A DNA stretch of 64,000 nt, from contig JAHBZM010000001.1 in assembly GCA_019635435.1 (NCBI GenBank), positions 1,736,001 to 1,800,000 on the forward strand, written 5' to 3'. This document shows, one piece after another, positions 25,038-33,381 of this stretch. The position numbers and the translations under genes are program-made. The notes beneath the pieces are model-generated. The model was not told the origin of the DNA and searched no databases. It was given only the letters and a program-made list of their open reading frames with translations. Numbering within the stretch: position 1 is the stretch's first letter; each line of letters begins with the position of its first letter. This DNA is from Ramlibacter sp. Its GTDB lineage: Bacteria; Pseudomonadota; Gammaproteobacteria; Burkholderiales; Burkholderiaceae_C.

Positions 25038-26093
25038 TCAGGCCACCACCACGGCCTCACCGTCGCCGCGGGGCGCAATGGTGCCGATGGTGCAAACCGT
25101 CTCGCCCGCGGCGCTGAGCTGGGCGGCCACCGCCGCGGCGCTGGCCGCCGCCACCACCACCACCATGCCGATGCCGTTGTTGAAGGTGCGGTTCATCTCA
25201 TGGTCGTCAATGCCCGCCGTGGCCTGCAGCCAGGCAAACAGCTCGGTCTGGGGCCAGCTGCCCTTGCGCAGGTGGGCCGCCATGCCCTCGGGCAGCACGC
25301 GCGGGATGTTCTCCAGCAGGCCGCCGCCCGTGATGTGCGCCAGCGCCTTGATGCCGCTGGTGCCGTCGGCCGACACCGGGTGCGCCGCCAGCGCCGCCAG
25401 CACGCTCTTCACATACAGCCGGGTGGGCGCCATCAGCGCCTCGCGGAAGGGCTTGCCATCCAGCGTGGTGGGCGCCGAGGCACCGGCGCGCTCGATGCAC
25501 TTGCGCACCAGGCTGAAGCCGTTGGAATGCACGCCGTGGCTGGCCAGGCCCAGCACCACGTCGCCGGCCTGCACGCCCTGGCCCGTGAGGATTTTTGACT
25601 TTTCGACCGCGCCCACGGCAAAGCCGGCCAGGTCGTATTCACCCGCCGGGTACATGCCGGGCATCTCTGCGGTTTCGCCGCCGATCAGCGCGCAGCCGCT
25701 CAGCTCGCAGCCCCGGGCAATGCCGCCCACCACGGCGGCGGCGGTGTCCACATCGAGCTTGCCGCAGGCAAAGTAGTCCAGGAAGAACAGGGGTTCGGCG
25801 CCCTGCACCAGCACGTCGTTCACGCTCATGGCCACCAGGTCGATGCCCACGGTGTCGTGCATGTTCCATTCAAACGCCAGCCTGAGCTTGGTGCCCACGC
25901 CGTCGGTGCCGCTCACCAGCACGGGCTCCTGGTAGCGCTTGGGCACCTCGAACAGGGCGCCAAAACCGCCAATGCCGGCCAGCACGCCCTCGCGCATCGT
26001 CTTTTTGGCGAGCGGCTTGATGCGCTCAACCAGCGCATCGCCCGCGTCAATGTCAACACCGGCGTCTTTGTACGAAAGGGGAGTTTGGGTCAT
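25038..26093 (-). CDS. purM: Phosphoribosylformylglycinamidine cyclo-ligase
   Basis: The 351-residue enzyme makes aminoimidazole ribonucleotide in purine synthesis using ATP. It has the family N-terminus YKDAGVDIDAGDALVERIK, the LVSGTDGVGTKLRLAFE segment, SVNDVLVQGAEPLFFLDYFACGKLD and LIGGETAEMPGMY. Length is normal. It is divergent from the AI-2E-family permease gene, with about 95 bases between the starts. Confidence 0.97.
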   Translation of the reverse strand: MTQTPLSYKDAGVDIDAGDALVERIKPLAKKTMREGVLAGIGGFGALFEVPKRYQEPVLVSGTDGVGTKLRLAFEWNMHDTVGIDLVAMSVNDVLVQGAEPLFFLDYFACGKLDVDTAAAVVGGIARGCELSGCALIGGETAEMPGMYPAGEYDLAGFAVGAVEKSKILTGQGVQAGDVVLGLASHGVHSNGFSLVRKCIERAGASAPTTLDGKPFREALMAPTRLYVKSVLAALAAHPVSADGTSGIKALAHITGGGLLENIPRVLPEGMAAHLRKGSWPQTELFAWLQATAGIDDHEMNRTFNNGIGMVVVVAAASAAAVAAQLSAAGETVCTIGTIAPRGDGEAVVVA

Positions 26094-26188
26094 GGAGTAG
26101 GCCGCCGTGGGGCGGGTAAACGGGCTGAGGGGGCTGGCGGACTAGAATTTGGCACCGATTTTAAGGGTTGACACCTACTCCCCCCTGT

Positions 26189-27259
26189 ATGCAATTTACC
26201 CCCTCGCAAAAACGTGCCGCGGCCTGGCTGCTGATTGCCCTTGTCACGGTGCTCATGCTGTGGGCTCTGGGGCCGGTGCTGACCCCGTTTGTGGTGGCGG
26301 CCGTGCTGGCCTATGCGCTCACACCGCTGGTGGACCGGCTCGACGCCGCCGGCAACGGGCGCATGCCGCGCGTGGTGGCCGTGCTGCTGGTGGAGCTGCT
26401 GTTCGTGGTGGTGGTGCTGGCGGTGCTGCTGCTGATCGTGCCCATCATGGCCAAGGAACTGCCGCTGATGCGCGAACAGGTGCCCGTGCTGATGGACCAG
26501 CTCAACGCCTGGCTCAGGCCGGCGCTGGGCCAGCTGGGCTTTGACGTGTCGTTCGACCTGGGCTCGATCAAGGCGCTGGTGCTGCAGTACCTCAATGCCA
26601 ATTTTGAAGAGGCCGTGGGCCCGTTGCTGTCGTCCATCAAGCTCGGCGGCAGCGTCGCGCTGGCGGTGATCGGCAATGCGCTGCTGATCCCGGTTGCGCT
26701 GTTTTACCTGCTCATGGACTGGGCCGGCCTGGTGGCGCGCGCCATGGAACTGGTGCCGGTGCGCCTGCGCGCCGGGGTGGACAGCTTCACCACCGAGGCC
26801 GACCAGGTGCTGGGCCAGTACCTGCGCGGGCAGCTGCTGGTGATGCTGATCATGGCGGTGTTCTACAGCGTGGGCATGCTGCTGTTCGGGCTTGACCTGG
26901 CGCTGCCGATTGGCCTGTTCACCGGGCTGGCCATGTTTGTGCCCTACCTGGGCTTTGGCCTGGGCATGATCCTGGCCATCCTGGCGGGGCTGCTGCAGTT
27001 TGCCTCCATCAAGGCCCTGGTCATGGTGGCGGTGGTGTACGGCGCGGGCCAGGTGCTTGAAAGCCTGTTCCTCACCCCGCGCTTGGTGGGCGAGCGCATT
27101 GGCCTGCACCCGCTGGCCGTGATCTTTGCCTTGCTCGCGTTTGGCCAGCTCTTTGGCTTTGTGGGGGTGCTGGTGGCCTTGCCGGCCAGTGCCGTGCTGT
27201 TTGTGGGCATCCGCCGGGTGCGTGCCAACTACCTGGCCAGCAAGCTCTACCAGGGATGA
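26189..27259 (+). CDS. AI-2E family transporter (PerM-like)
   Basis: The 356-residue membrane protein has about eight helices: two pairs at the N-terminus, a soluble loop from about residue 95 to 150, and a hydrophobic C-terminal half with the AI-2E signature (GLAMFVPYLGFGLGMILAI; LVGERIGLHPLAVIFALLAFG). The family exports varied substrates, including AI-2 in some members and Na+/H+ exchange in others; substrate cannot be assigned. The ATG at 26189 is preferred over an in-frame TTG 21 bases upstream. Its stop overlaps the hda start (ATGA). PerM-like genes beside purM and hda are a conserved arrangement. Confidence 0.9.
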   Translation: MQFTPSQKRAAAWLLIALVTVLMLWALGPVLTPFVVAAVLAYALTPLVDRLDAAGNGRMPRVVAVLLVELLFVVVVLAVLLLIVPIMAKELPLMREQVPVLMDQLNAWLRPALGQLGFDVSFDLGSIKALVLQYLNANFEEAVGPLLSSIKLGGSVALAVIGNALLIPVALFYLLMDWAGLVARAMELVPVRLRAGVDSFTTEADQVLGQYLRGQLLVMLIMAVFYSVGMLLFGLDLALPIGLFTGLAMFVPYLGFGLGMILAILAGLLQFASIKALVMVAVVYGAGQVLESLFLTPRLVGERIGLHPLAVIFALLAFGQLFGFVGVLVALPASAVLFVGIRRVRANYLASKLYQG

Positions 27260-27930
27260 AGCAGATCGCGCTCGACATCGGGCTGGCGGCCGGGCCCACG
27301 CTGGCCGGCTTTTTTGCCGGGCCCAATGAAGCCGCGCTGCGCCACCTGCAGCTGTGGGTGGGCAGCCCCACGCGCTCGCCCGTGCCCACCTACCTCTGGG
27401 GCGCCGAGGGCAGTGGCAAGACCCATTTGCTCAAGGCCGTGCGCGAGGCGCTGCGCGAGCAGGGTGCCAGCGCCGGCTGGCTCGATGCCTCGGTGCACGA
27501 ACCCCCGGCCTTCAACGACAACTGGGCCGTGGTGCTGCTGGACCAGGTGGACCTGTATACCGCGGTTCAGCAACACGCGGCCTTCAACTGGTTCGTCAAC
27601 GCCCAGACCTACCAGCGCGGGGTGCTGGCCGCCGGCAACCTGCCGCCCGCCGGCCTGAGCCTGCGTGAAGACCTTCGCACCCGGCTGGGCTGGGGCCACG
27701 TGTTCCAGCTGCAGGTGCTCAAGGAGGCCGAGCTGCGCTCGGTGCTGCGCCAGGGCGCTGACGCGCGCGGCGTGTTTCTGGGCGACGAGGTGATGGACTT
27801 CATGCTCACGCGCTTCTCGCGCGACCTGGGCAACCTCATGCAGCTGCTGGACCAACTGGACCGCTACGCCCTGCAGACCCAGCGCGCCATCACCATCCCC
27901 CTGATCAAGTCCATGCTGGAGAACGAGTGA
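27256..27930 (+). CDS. hda: DnaA regulatory inactivator Hda
   Basis: The 224-residue DnaA-like AAA+ protein acts with the DNA-loaded sliding clamp to promote ATP hydrolysis by DnaA. It starts MKQIALDIGL, matching the clamp-binding position of Hda. Further features are the Walker A YLWGAEGSGKTHLLKAV, the B-like VVLLDQVDLYTA, and a sensor region RLGWGHVFQLQVL. It lacks a DNA-binding domain IV, as expected. It overlaps both neighbours by four bases (ATGA and GTGA). Confidence 0.93.
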   Translation: MKQIALDIGLAAGPTLAGFFAGPNEAALRHLQLWVGSPTRSPVPTYLWGAEGSGKTHLLKAVREALREQGASAGWLDASVHEPPAFNDNWAVVLLDQVDLYTAVQQHAAFNWFVNAQTYQRGVLAAGNLPPAGLSLREDLRTRLGWGHVFQLQVLKEAELRSVLRQGADARGVFLGDEVMDFMLTRFSRDLGNLMQLLDQLDRYALQTQRAITIPLIKSMLENE

Positions 27931-28613
27931 GTTCCGCCAAACCCCGTCTCGCGCTGTTTGACCTGGACCACACGCTGCTGCCCATCGACTCGGACTATTC
28001 ATGGGGGGTGTTCACCACCACCATCGGCTGGACCGACCCGGTGGTGTTCCGCCAGAAGAACGACGAGTTTTACGAGCACTACAAGGCCGGCACGCTCGAC
28101 ATTCATGACTACGTGCGCTTTGCCGTGGAGGCCGCGCGGGTCCGCGGTGCCAGCCAGTCGATGGCGGCGCACGCGGATTTCATGCGCACCGTGATCGAGC
28201 CCGCGCTGACCGAAGCCGCCCAGGCGCTGGTTCGCCAGCACCAGGCCGCGGGCGACGAGGTGGTTATCATCACGGCGACCAACGAGTTCGTGACGCGGCC
28301 CATTGCCCAGCGCTTTGGCGTGGCGGAACTGATCGCGGTGGAGCTTGAGCGCGATGCCGGCGGCTGGATCACCGGCGACATCAAGGGCGTGCCCTCGGCG
28401 CGCGAAGGCAAGGTCACACGCATGGCCCAGTGGCTGGCCAGCCGCCAGTGGGACTGGGCCGACGTGCATAGCACCTTCTATACCGACTCCATCAACGACC
28501 TGACCCTGCTGGAGAGGGTCGACACCCCCGTGGCCACCAACCCGGACGACCGGCTGCGTGCCATTGCCAGGGAGCGCGGCTGGCGCATACTGGACCTGTT
28601 TGAAAAAAGATAA
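27927..28613 (+). CDS. HAD-superfamily phosphatase (SerB-like, subfamily IB)
   Basis: The 228-residue protein has the HAD motif I RLALFDLDHTLLPIDSD (nucleophile Asp in DLDHT), motif II IITATNEF, and motif III/IV FYTDSINDLTLLE. The alpha-helical cap fits the HAD-IB group often annotated as phosphoserine phosphatase-like. The substrate is not known. It starts with GTG overlapping the hda stop and is directly followed by pcnB, keeping the usual betaproteobacterial gene order. Confidence 0.9.
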   Translation: MSSAKPRLALFDLDHTLLPIDSDYSWGVFTTTIGWTDPVVFRQKNDEFYEHYKAGTLDIHDYVRFAVEAARVRGASQSMAAHADFMRTVIEPALTEAAQALVRQHQAAGDEVVIITATNEFVTRPIAQRFGVAELIAVELERDAGGWITGDIKGVPSAREGKVTRMAQWLASRQWDWADVHSTFYTDSINDLTLLERVDTPVATNPDDRLRAIARERGWRILDLFEKR

Positions 28614-30218
28614 ATGATCAAGAAATTCATCGACAAGCTGCTGGGCAAGACCGGCGCCGGCAAGACCCCGCGGTTCGGCAAGCGCGAAGAGGTGGGCCAC
28701 GACGTGCACGGCATCGACCCCAAGCTGGTGGACGAGCGGGCCCTGAACGTGGTGCAGACCCTGCAGCAGGCGGGCTTTGAAGCCTACATCGTCGGCGGCG
28801 CCGTGCGCGACCTGCTGGTGGGCCTGCGCCCCAAGGACTTTGACGTGGCCACCAACGCCACGCCCGAACAGGTCAAGGGCCTGTTCCGCCGCGCCTTCAT
28901 CATCGGGCGGCGCTTTCGCATCGTGCACGTGGTGTATGGCCGGGGCCGCGAGCATGAGGTGATTGAAGTGTCCACCTTCCGCGCCTACATGGACAACGCC
29001 GCTGCCGAACAGGTGGCCGGCAACGAAAAGACCAGCAAGGGCGAGCTGGCCGGCATGAAACACGCCGTGGACTCCACCGGCCGTGTGCTGCGCGACAACG
29101 TCTGGGGCCCGCAGGATGAAGACGCCACGCGGCGCGACTTCACCATCAACGCCATGTACTACGACCCGGGCACGCAGATCGTGGTGGACTACCACGGCGG
29201 CATCAAGGACACCAAGAAGCGCCTGCTGCGCATGATTGGCGACCCGGCCACCCGCTACCGCGAAGACCCGGTGCGCATCATCCGCGCCGTGCGCTTTGCC
29301 GCCAAGCTCAACCCGCTGGGCTTCAAGCTCGACCCCAAGACCGCCGCGCCGCTGGTCGCCTCGCAAAAGCTGCTGGACGACGTGCCCCAGAGCCGCCTGT
29401 TTGACGAAATGCTCAAGCTGCTGCAGACCGGCCACTCGCTGGCCACCATCGAGCAGCTCAAGGCGCTGGGCCTGGCGCGCGGCATCTACCCGCTGCTGGA
29501 CGTGGTGGTCGAGCGCGCGGAGCAGACCTTTGTCAAGGCCGCGCTCATGGACACCGACCGCCGCGTGGGCGAGAGCAAGCCCGTGGCGCCCAGCTTCTTG
29601 CTGGCCTGCGTGCTGTGGGCCGACGTGCGTGACGGCTGGGCCGAACGCCTGGCGCGCAAGCAGCATCCGTTCCCGGCGCTGCAGGACGCGATTGACGACG
29701 TGTTCAACGCCCGCATTGGCGATGTGTCGGGCCGCGGCAAGCTGGCCGCCGACATGCGCGAGATCTGGATGATGCAGCCCCGCTTTGAAAAGCGCGTGGG
29801 CAGCACGCCCTTCAGCATGGTGGAGCAGCCGCGCTTTCGCGCCGGGTTTGACTTCATGCGGCTGCGCGCCGACGCCGGCGAGGTGGACGTGGTGCTGGCC
29901 GACTGGTGGCAGGAGTTCAGCACCGCGAGCGACGCCGTGCGTGAAGACCTGATTGCCCAGGTGCGCGAGGAAACCCAGGGCAAGGGCGGGCGCCGCGTGC
30001 GCGTGCCGCGGCCCCAGGTGGCCGCAGGCCCGGCCAGCGTGGTGGCCGGCGCCGAAGACGCGCAACCGGCAAGCCGCAATGAAGCCAGCGGCCAAGAAGC
30101 CGGTGAGGGCGCACTGTCTGGCGACGCGCCCCGCAAGCGCCGCCGGCGCCGCCGCAAGCCCACGGGCGAGGGCGGTGGTCAGCCGCCTTCAGGCCCTTCG
30201 TCGGACGCCTCTGACTGA
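28614..30218 (+). CDS. pcnB: Poly(A) polymerase I
   Basis: The 534-residue nucleotidyltransferase adds 3' poly(A) tails to RNAs and promotes decay. It has the class II motif YIVGGAVRDLLVGLRPKDFDVATNATPEQVKGLFRR (about residues 57-92) with the catalytic Asp pair, the GRRFRIVHV block, ATRRDFTINAMYYD and RYREDPVRIIRAVRFAAKL. The C-terminal region is Arg/Lys-rich (RKRRRRRRKPTG), typical for RNA binding in pcnB against CCA-adding enzymes. The ATG lies directly at the end of the HAD gene. folK follows after 5 bases. Confidence 0.95.
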   Translation: MIKKFIDKLLGKTGAGKTPRFGKREEVGHDVHGIDPKLVDERALNVVQTLQQAGFEAYIVGGAVRDLLVGLRPKDFDVATNATPEQVKGLFRRAFIIGRRFRIVHVVYGRGREHEVIEVSTFRAYMDNAAAEQVAGNEKTSKGELAGMKHAVDSTGRVLRDNVWGPQDEDATRRDFTINAMYYDPGTQIVVDYHGGIKDTKKRLLRMIGDPATRYREDPVRIIRAVRFAAKLNPLGFKLDPKTAAPLVASQKLLDDVPQSRLFDEMLKLLQTGHSLATIEQLKALGLARGIYPLLDVVVERAEQTFVKAALMDTDRRVGESKPVAPSFLLACVLWADVRDGWAERLARKQHPFPALQDAIDDVFNARIGDVSGRGKLAADMREIWMMQPRFEKRVGSTPFSMVEQPRFRAGFDFMRLRADAGEVDVVLADWWQEFSTASDAVREDLIAQVREETQGKGGRRVRVPRPQVAAGPASVVAGAEDAQPASRNEASGQEAGEGALSGDAPRKRRRRRRKPTGEGGGQPPSGPSSDASD

Positions 30219-30223
30219 CGGCC

Positions 30224-30688
30224 ATGCGCGACCCCGTCGCGGCCTACGTGGCGCTGGGCGCCAACCTGGGGGATGCGCAGCCAACGGTGCTGCGCGCGAT
30301 CAAGGCCATCGGGCAGACCCCAGGCGTGCGCGTCTTGCGCGCCTCGTCGCTCTACCGCACGGCGCCGGTTGAGTCGTCAGGCCCCGAATACATCAATGCC
30401 GTGGTGGCGCTGGAAACGATGCTCACCGCGCCCGCCCTGCTGGCCGCACTCCAGGCGCTGGAGCAGGCCGCCGGCCGTGAACGGCCCTATGTCAATGCGC
30501 CCCGCACGCTGGACCTGGACATCTTGTTGTATGGCGGCGCCCGCATCGACAGCCCAAACCTGACCGTGCCCCACCCGCGCATGGGCCAGCGAGCGTTTGT
30601 TCTGGTGCCGCTGGCGGAGATTGCGCCGGGCGTCGTGAAGGCTCAGCAGCTTGAGCGTGTGGGCGAGCAGGTGGTGCGCCGGCTGTAG
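30224..30688 (+). CDS. folK: 2-amino-4-hydroxy-6-hydroxymethyldihydropteridine diphosphokinase
   Basis: The 154-residue HPPK transfers pyrophosphate from ATP to the pterin in folate synthesis. Typical segments are YVALGANLGDAQPTV, SSLYRTAPVESSGPEYINAVV, RPYVNAPRTLDLDILLYGG (the Mg-binding DLDILL) and VPHPRMGQRAFVLVPLAEIAP. It closes the pcnB-folK unit. In many relatives panB or a nucleoside kinase follows; here the cassette cluster begins 12 bases later. A weak hairpin TGCTG-N7-CAGCA followed by TTTTT at 30717-30738 may end transcription. Confidence 0.95.
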   Translation: MRDPVAAYVALGANLGDAQPTVLRAIKAIGQTPGVRVLRASSLYRTAPVESSGPEYINAVVALETMLTAPALLAALQALEQAAGRERPYVNAPRTLDLDILLYGGARIDSPNLTVPHPRMGQRAFVLVPLAEIAPGVVKAQQLERVGEQVVRRL

Positions 30689-30699
30689 TAGTCGGTACG

Positions 30700-30869
30700 G
30701 TCTAACGGCCCGCGCTTGCTGTGTTTGGCAGCATTTTTATCCGCAGACCTGCGAGGCGATTGCTGATATAGCGGATATAAATCGGGCATTTACAGAAGTT
30801 CAAGGAGACGGGGATGATGCGATTCAACATGGCTAGTAGGACAGAGTTGACCTGTAAGTCGCGTTAGGC
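30700..30869 (+). repeat. Cassette boundary / first attC-like region
   Basis: GTCTAAC at 30700-30706 and GTTAGGC at 30863-30869 fit the outer boxes of an attC site, but 170 bases is long for one. It may instead be a cassette without a large gene or a decayed site. It includes AAGGAG at 30802-30807 followed by an ATG at 30814 and a 17-codon frame ending at 30867 inside the core box. Whether that tiny frame is translated is unknown. Confidence 0.4.
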
Positions 30870-30879
30870 AGCACCGATC

Positions 30880-31281
30880 ATGCTTCGCGTCTCGGACCAT
30901 ATAGGGCTCATTCATCAAATGCTTGGGGACTACGGACTACCTCCCGAGACCCTTGAACTAACTGCGAATGTCCAAGCTTGGTGCATCGGCCATGGTCTCA
31001 CGGAAAAAAATCCGCTTCGGACGGCTAAGTGCTTTTGTCGCTTTGCTGATAGTGCGTGTCACATTGTGATGGCCGAGGAAATTTCAGATGATCAAGTCCA
31101 AAGCGGAAAGAGTGGAATGGAGCGGAATGGGTTCGGAGCGGATGTCGGGAGACTGAGGACTCATAGGGAATACCTCGTTCACCTCATGCTTCATGAAATA
31201 GCCTGCCATGTGCTCCGGGCGACGGATCAACATTCAAGAGATGTTTGGGCCTTCAAGGAGATGTCCAAGTATGCTGTCTAA
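30880..31281 (+). CDS. Cassette protein 1, unknown (HEIACH motif)
   Basis: This 133-residue protein has no family I recognise. The gene starts 10 bases after the GTTAGGC core and its TAA stop lies in the next GTCTAAC box, so it fills its cassette. The C-terminal part reads HLMLHEIACHVLRATDQ then HSRDVWAFKEMSKYAV. That resembles the HExxH helix of metallopeptidases, but the second histidine is displaced by one residue, so zinc protease activity is doubtful. Cysteines are frequent (Cys35, Cys50, Cys52, Cys59 region). No signal peptide or membrane span is present. Base use is AT-richer than the chromosome around it. Confidence 0.6.
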   Translation: MLRVSDHIGLIHQMLGDYGLPPETLELTANVQAWCIGHGLTEKNPLRTAKCFCRFADSACHIVMAEEISDDQVQSGKSGMERNGFGADVGRLRTHREYLVHLMLHEIACHVLRATDQHSRDVWAFKEMSKYAV

Positions 31282-31365
31282 CCCGCTGGTCGACACTGGA
31301 GTCCAGGGGCGTCCGCTATCTCCGGTCGCTCTTGTCCTTGGGCTCCAGTCACATGCACGTTAGAG
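31276..31365 (+). repeat. attC site 1
   Basis: The outer boxes are GTCTAAC (31276-31282) and GTTAGAG (31359-31365), 90 bases overall. CTGGAGTCCA at 31296-31305 pairs with TGGGCTCCAG at 31339-31348 (nine of ten positions), giving the imperfect stem expected for single-strand recognition. The next gene starts 7 bases after the site. Confidence 0.7.
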
Positions 31366-31372
31366 GTACACC

Positions 31373-32032
31373 ATGGGAATTGCTCAAGCTGGAATTGCAT
31401 TCAAACCAACGAATCCGATCAGTGATCACCGGTCGCTTGTATCAAAGCTTTGCAGGGAAGATGCCACACCAATCGAACATCCCAATGTCGGTCAATTCGA
31501 TATCAGGAAGCATGCCGATGTGATGGTTCAGTTCTTTGGTGATGCTTGTTTCATCTGCAATAACGACATTGCTTGGGAAATTTTAGAAAACCCAGCATCG
31601 GATATCACATATACCCATCAGTCACTCGGGTTTCCTGAATTCTTCATGGTCTTTTGCCACTATGACTCAGGAGGTAGTTACGGGTACGCCTTCGTTGAGG
31701 ACGGCCAAAGAACCAGATCACGACTACAAACGACTGGTGTGCCGCAATTGCCACCCTTGATTGAATTTGGCACACCCAAAGACATTGAGATGCACTGGTT
31801 GTCGGCAGATTTTTACCTTGAGGAGGACGACTGTCCGGTTGAGCAGCGGCAGAAAATCTTCTATCAAGGCGAACGAGCAATAGAGGTTCCAGAGTACTAC
31901 CTGACCAGTCGAATTCTTGATGAAACTCTTGTGAGCAAATTTGGTGTTTGTCCGTGGGATACGAACGTTGAGCCTATATCCCATTTTTTTAGGCTTGTCG
32001 GAGCAAAGAAGCCATGGTGGCAGCTGTGGTAG
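31373..32032 (+). CDS. Cassette protein 2, unknown
   Basis: This is a 219-residue acidic soluble protein of unknown function. The N-terminus MGIAQAGIAFKPTNP and the abrupt C-terminus GAKKPWWQLW recall small immunity-type or DUF proteins often carried in cassettes, but I cannot name the family. Other features are Cys-rich FGDACFICNNDIAWEIL and the FPEFFMVFCHYDSGGSYGYAFV strand region. The ATG follows the attC site 1 core directly. A 97-base untranslated stretch lies between its stop and the next attC site. Codon use is clearly less GC-rich than neighbouring chromosomal genes. Confidence 0.65.
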   Translation: MGIAQAGIAFKPTNPISDHRSLVSKLCREDATPIEHPNVGQFDIRKHADVMVQFFGDACFICNNDIAWEILENPASDITYTHQSLGFPEFFMVFCHYDSGGSYGYAFVEDGQRTRSRLQTTGVPQLPPLIEFGTPKDIEMHWLSADFYLEEDDCPVEQRQKIFYQGERAIEVPEYYLTSRILDETLVSKFGVCPWDTNVEPISHFFRLVGAKKPWWQLW

Positions 32033-32129
32033 TCATATTCTTGCGCTCAACCCCGCTCCATTCAGTCCCCGGATGCAGCGGGCGCCATTCTGGGCTCGGA
32101 CGCAGGAGACGGCGGATGGTAATGATGCC

Positions 32130-32186
32130 GTTTAACATGTCAGTTCATCGGACCGCCTGGGGCGGTTGCTGACTTTTACGTTGAGC
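32130..32186 (+). repeat. attC site 2 (compact)
   Basis: The site is 57 bases long with GTTTAAC (32130-32136) and GTTGAGC (32180-32186). Inside, GTCAG pairs with CTGAC and ACCGCC pairs with GGCGGT around a three-base loop, with short unpaired bulges. This is the best-formed site of the cluster. The next gene starts 3 bases after it. Confidence 0.75.
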
Positions 32187-32189
32187 ATC

Positions 32190-32858
32190 ATGACCCTGCG
32201 TGAGTTTGATCTTCTAACAATTCCGGCTATTCATCAGACTATTGGTCCTGTGATTGACTCCCTGCTGCAGCCTCAGGGTTTTGTCTCGTTCAAGCCTTTG
32301 CAGTGGGTGCGCAGCGACAATGCGCCTATCCGCCAGTTATTCGAGTACCGGCAGCTCAAGGGGGGTGCCCTAGCCCCGGCATGGGGCTATTCATTGGATT
32401 TCGTACCCCATTTTTCTGGACGAGAAATGAAGTGGCACAGAACCGAGAAGTCTGCCCTCCTCGATGCCTTCGTTGATGGCCAGTGTCATCGTGACCTCTT
32501 GTTGACCTGTATGTATGGTGTACCCGGCTTGCTTGAGAATTTGCAGCATCGGGTAGCCGCAGCGGTCCAGATGGCGAGGCAGTTCTGGGCAACGGGCGAC
32601 ACGCCTCATCGCGTGTATTCGATAGTGGAGGCGCTGCGATCTGAGCCGGGATCTAGTTACTTTGTGCAGTTACCTATCGCCAACGCTTTTTGTCTAGCAC
32701 TGAGCGGACGCGAGGCCGAGGGCAGGGCTGAGCTTGAGGGCATCATCCAGGATCGGTGTCGGTATCCATCCACCGAACTGAGCGAGAAGACCATCGCAAA
32801 GGTTTGGCTTGCCTTCCGTGATGCTAGTTCTACGATTACTGGGGAACGGACGCCGTGA
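32190..32858 (+). CDS. Cassette protein 3, unknown
   Basis: This is a 222-residue protein of unknown function. The ATG at 32190, right after the attC site 2 core, is preferred over an in-frame start within the site at 32166. It begins MTLREFDLLTIPAIHQTIGPVIDSLLQPQGFVSFKPLQWVR. This resembles proteins that start with a domain for binding a polymorphic toxin or a large substrate, though that is a loose likeness only. An Arg/Glu-rich helical segment (ALSGREAEGRAELEGIIQD) lies near the end. No membrane spans or signal peptide are seen. It fills its cassette up to the next attC-like site, 1 base after its stop. Confidence 0.65.
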   Translation: MTLREFDLLTIPAIHQTIGPVIDSLLQPQGFVSFKPLQWVRSDNAPIRQLFEYRQLKGGALAPAWGYSLDFVPHFSGREMKWHRTEKSALLDAFVDGQCHRDLLLTCMYGVPGLLENLQHRVAAAVQMARQFWATGDTPHRVYSIVEALRSEPGSSYFVQLPIANAFCLALSGREAEGRAELEGIIQDRCRYPSTELSEKTIAKVWLAFRDASSTITGERTP

Positions 32859-32859
32859 T

Positions 32860-32996
32860 GTCCAACCCATACACGCCACGGATTGGGGGGCGAGAAAATT
32901 GACGCGTTCGTCGGCCTCACGACTGTGTCAGCTCTGCGGTCATCATCCCCTTGCGATAAGTTCTCCGTTGTCGGTATTCCACGCCGAATGTTGAAC
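32860..32996 (+). repeat. attC-like site 3
   Basis: GTCCAAC at 32860-32866 and GTTGAAC at 32990-32996 are complementary at six of seven positions and span 137 bases. That is within the known upper range for attC sites. It begins right after the stop of cassette gene 3, and cassette gene 4 starts 7 bases after it. The internal stem is less clear than in sites 1 and 2. Confidence 0.55.
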
Positions 32997-33003
32997 CGAC
33001 GCG

Positions 33004-33381
33004 ATGCCTACACGCCTTAGCACCGTCTCTCCGGAGATTGAGGAGGCACTCGCCGATGCCTCATCTGCCGAACGTGTTGCTGCGGCTCGACTCGTGGCGC
33101 TGAAAGTGGCCAAGTTGGTCCTGGGTGTTCCTGACGCACTGTTTGAAGCCGCTTCCGACCTTGCCGCGATAGCCGAAAACCTGGATGAACGTTACTTTCG
33201 AATGCATGAGCAGGGCGCTGCTGGATGGGAAGAGGTATTTGCGCAGGCCCGTGCGGTTGCTGCGTTGAGATACGCCAACGAAGCCGAACCGGAGGAGGCG
33301 CTGTACGAGGCCGTGATTGCGTTGGATGACCCTCGAAGGGTATTCGAACTATTGAACGGCACGTTGAATGGTTCGGTCTAA
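33004..33381 (+). CDS. Cassette protein 4, unknown helical protein
   Basis: This 125-residue, strongly acidic, Ala- and Glu-rich protein is predicted to be all-helical, with repeat-like helices (SPEIEEALADASSAERVAAARLV; EEVFAQARAVAALRYANEAE; EEALYEAVIALDDPRRVFELL). The pattern resembles HEAT- or TPR-like small proteins, but no family can be named. The ATG lies 7 bases after a GTTGAAC core and its TAA stop lies in GTCTAAA, a remnant of the next RYYYAA box. The rest of that attC site is missing, which marks the truncated end of the array. Confidence 0.6.
   Translation: MPTRLSTVSPEIEEALADASSAERVAAARLVALKVAKLVLGVPDALFEAASDLAAIAENLDERYFRMHEQGAAGWEEVFAQARAVAALRYANEAEPEEALYEAVIALDDPRRVFELLNGTLNGSV

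Noticed and set aside
30717..30738. Hairpin TGCTG-CAGCA with TTTTT after folK as a strong terminator
   Set aside because: The stem is only five pairs with a seven-base loop, too weak for a confident separate entry; mentioned under folK only.
30651..30836. A 61-codon frame starting inside folK
   Set aside because: It overlaps folK and the cassette boundary and shows no family-like pattern or ribosome site.
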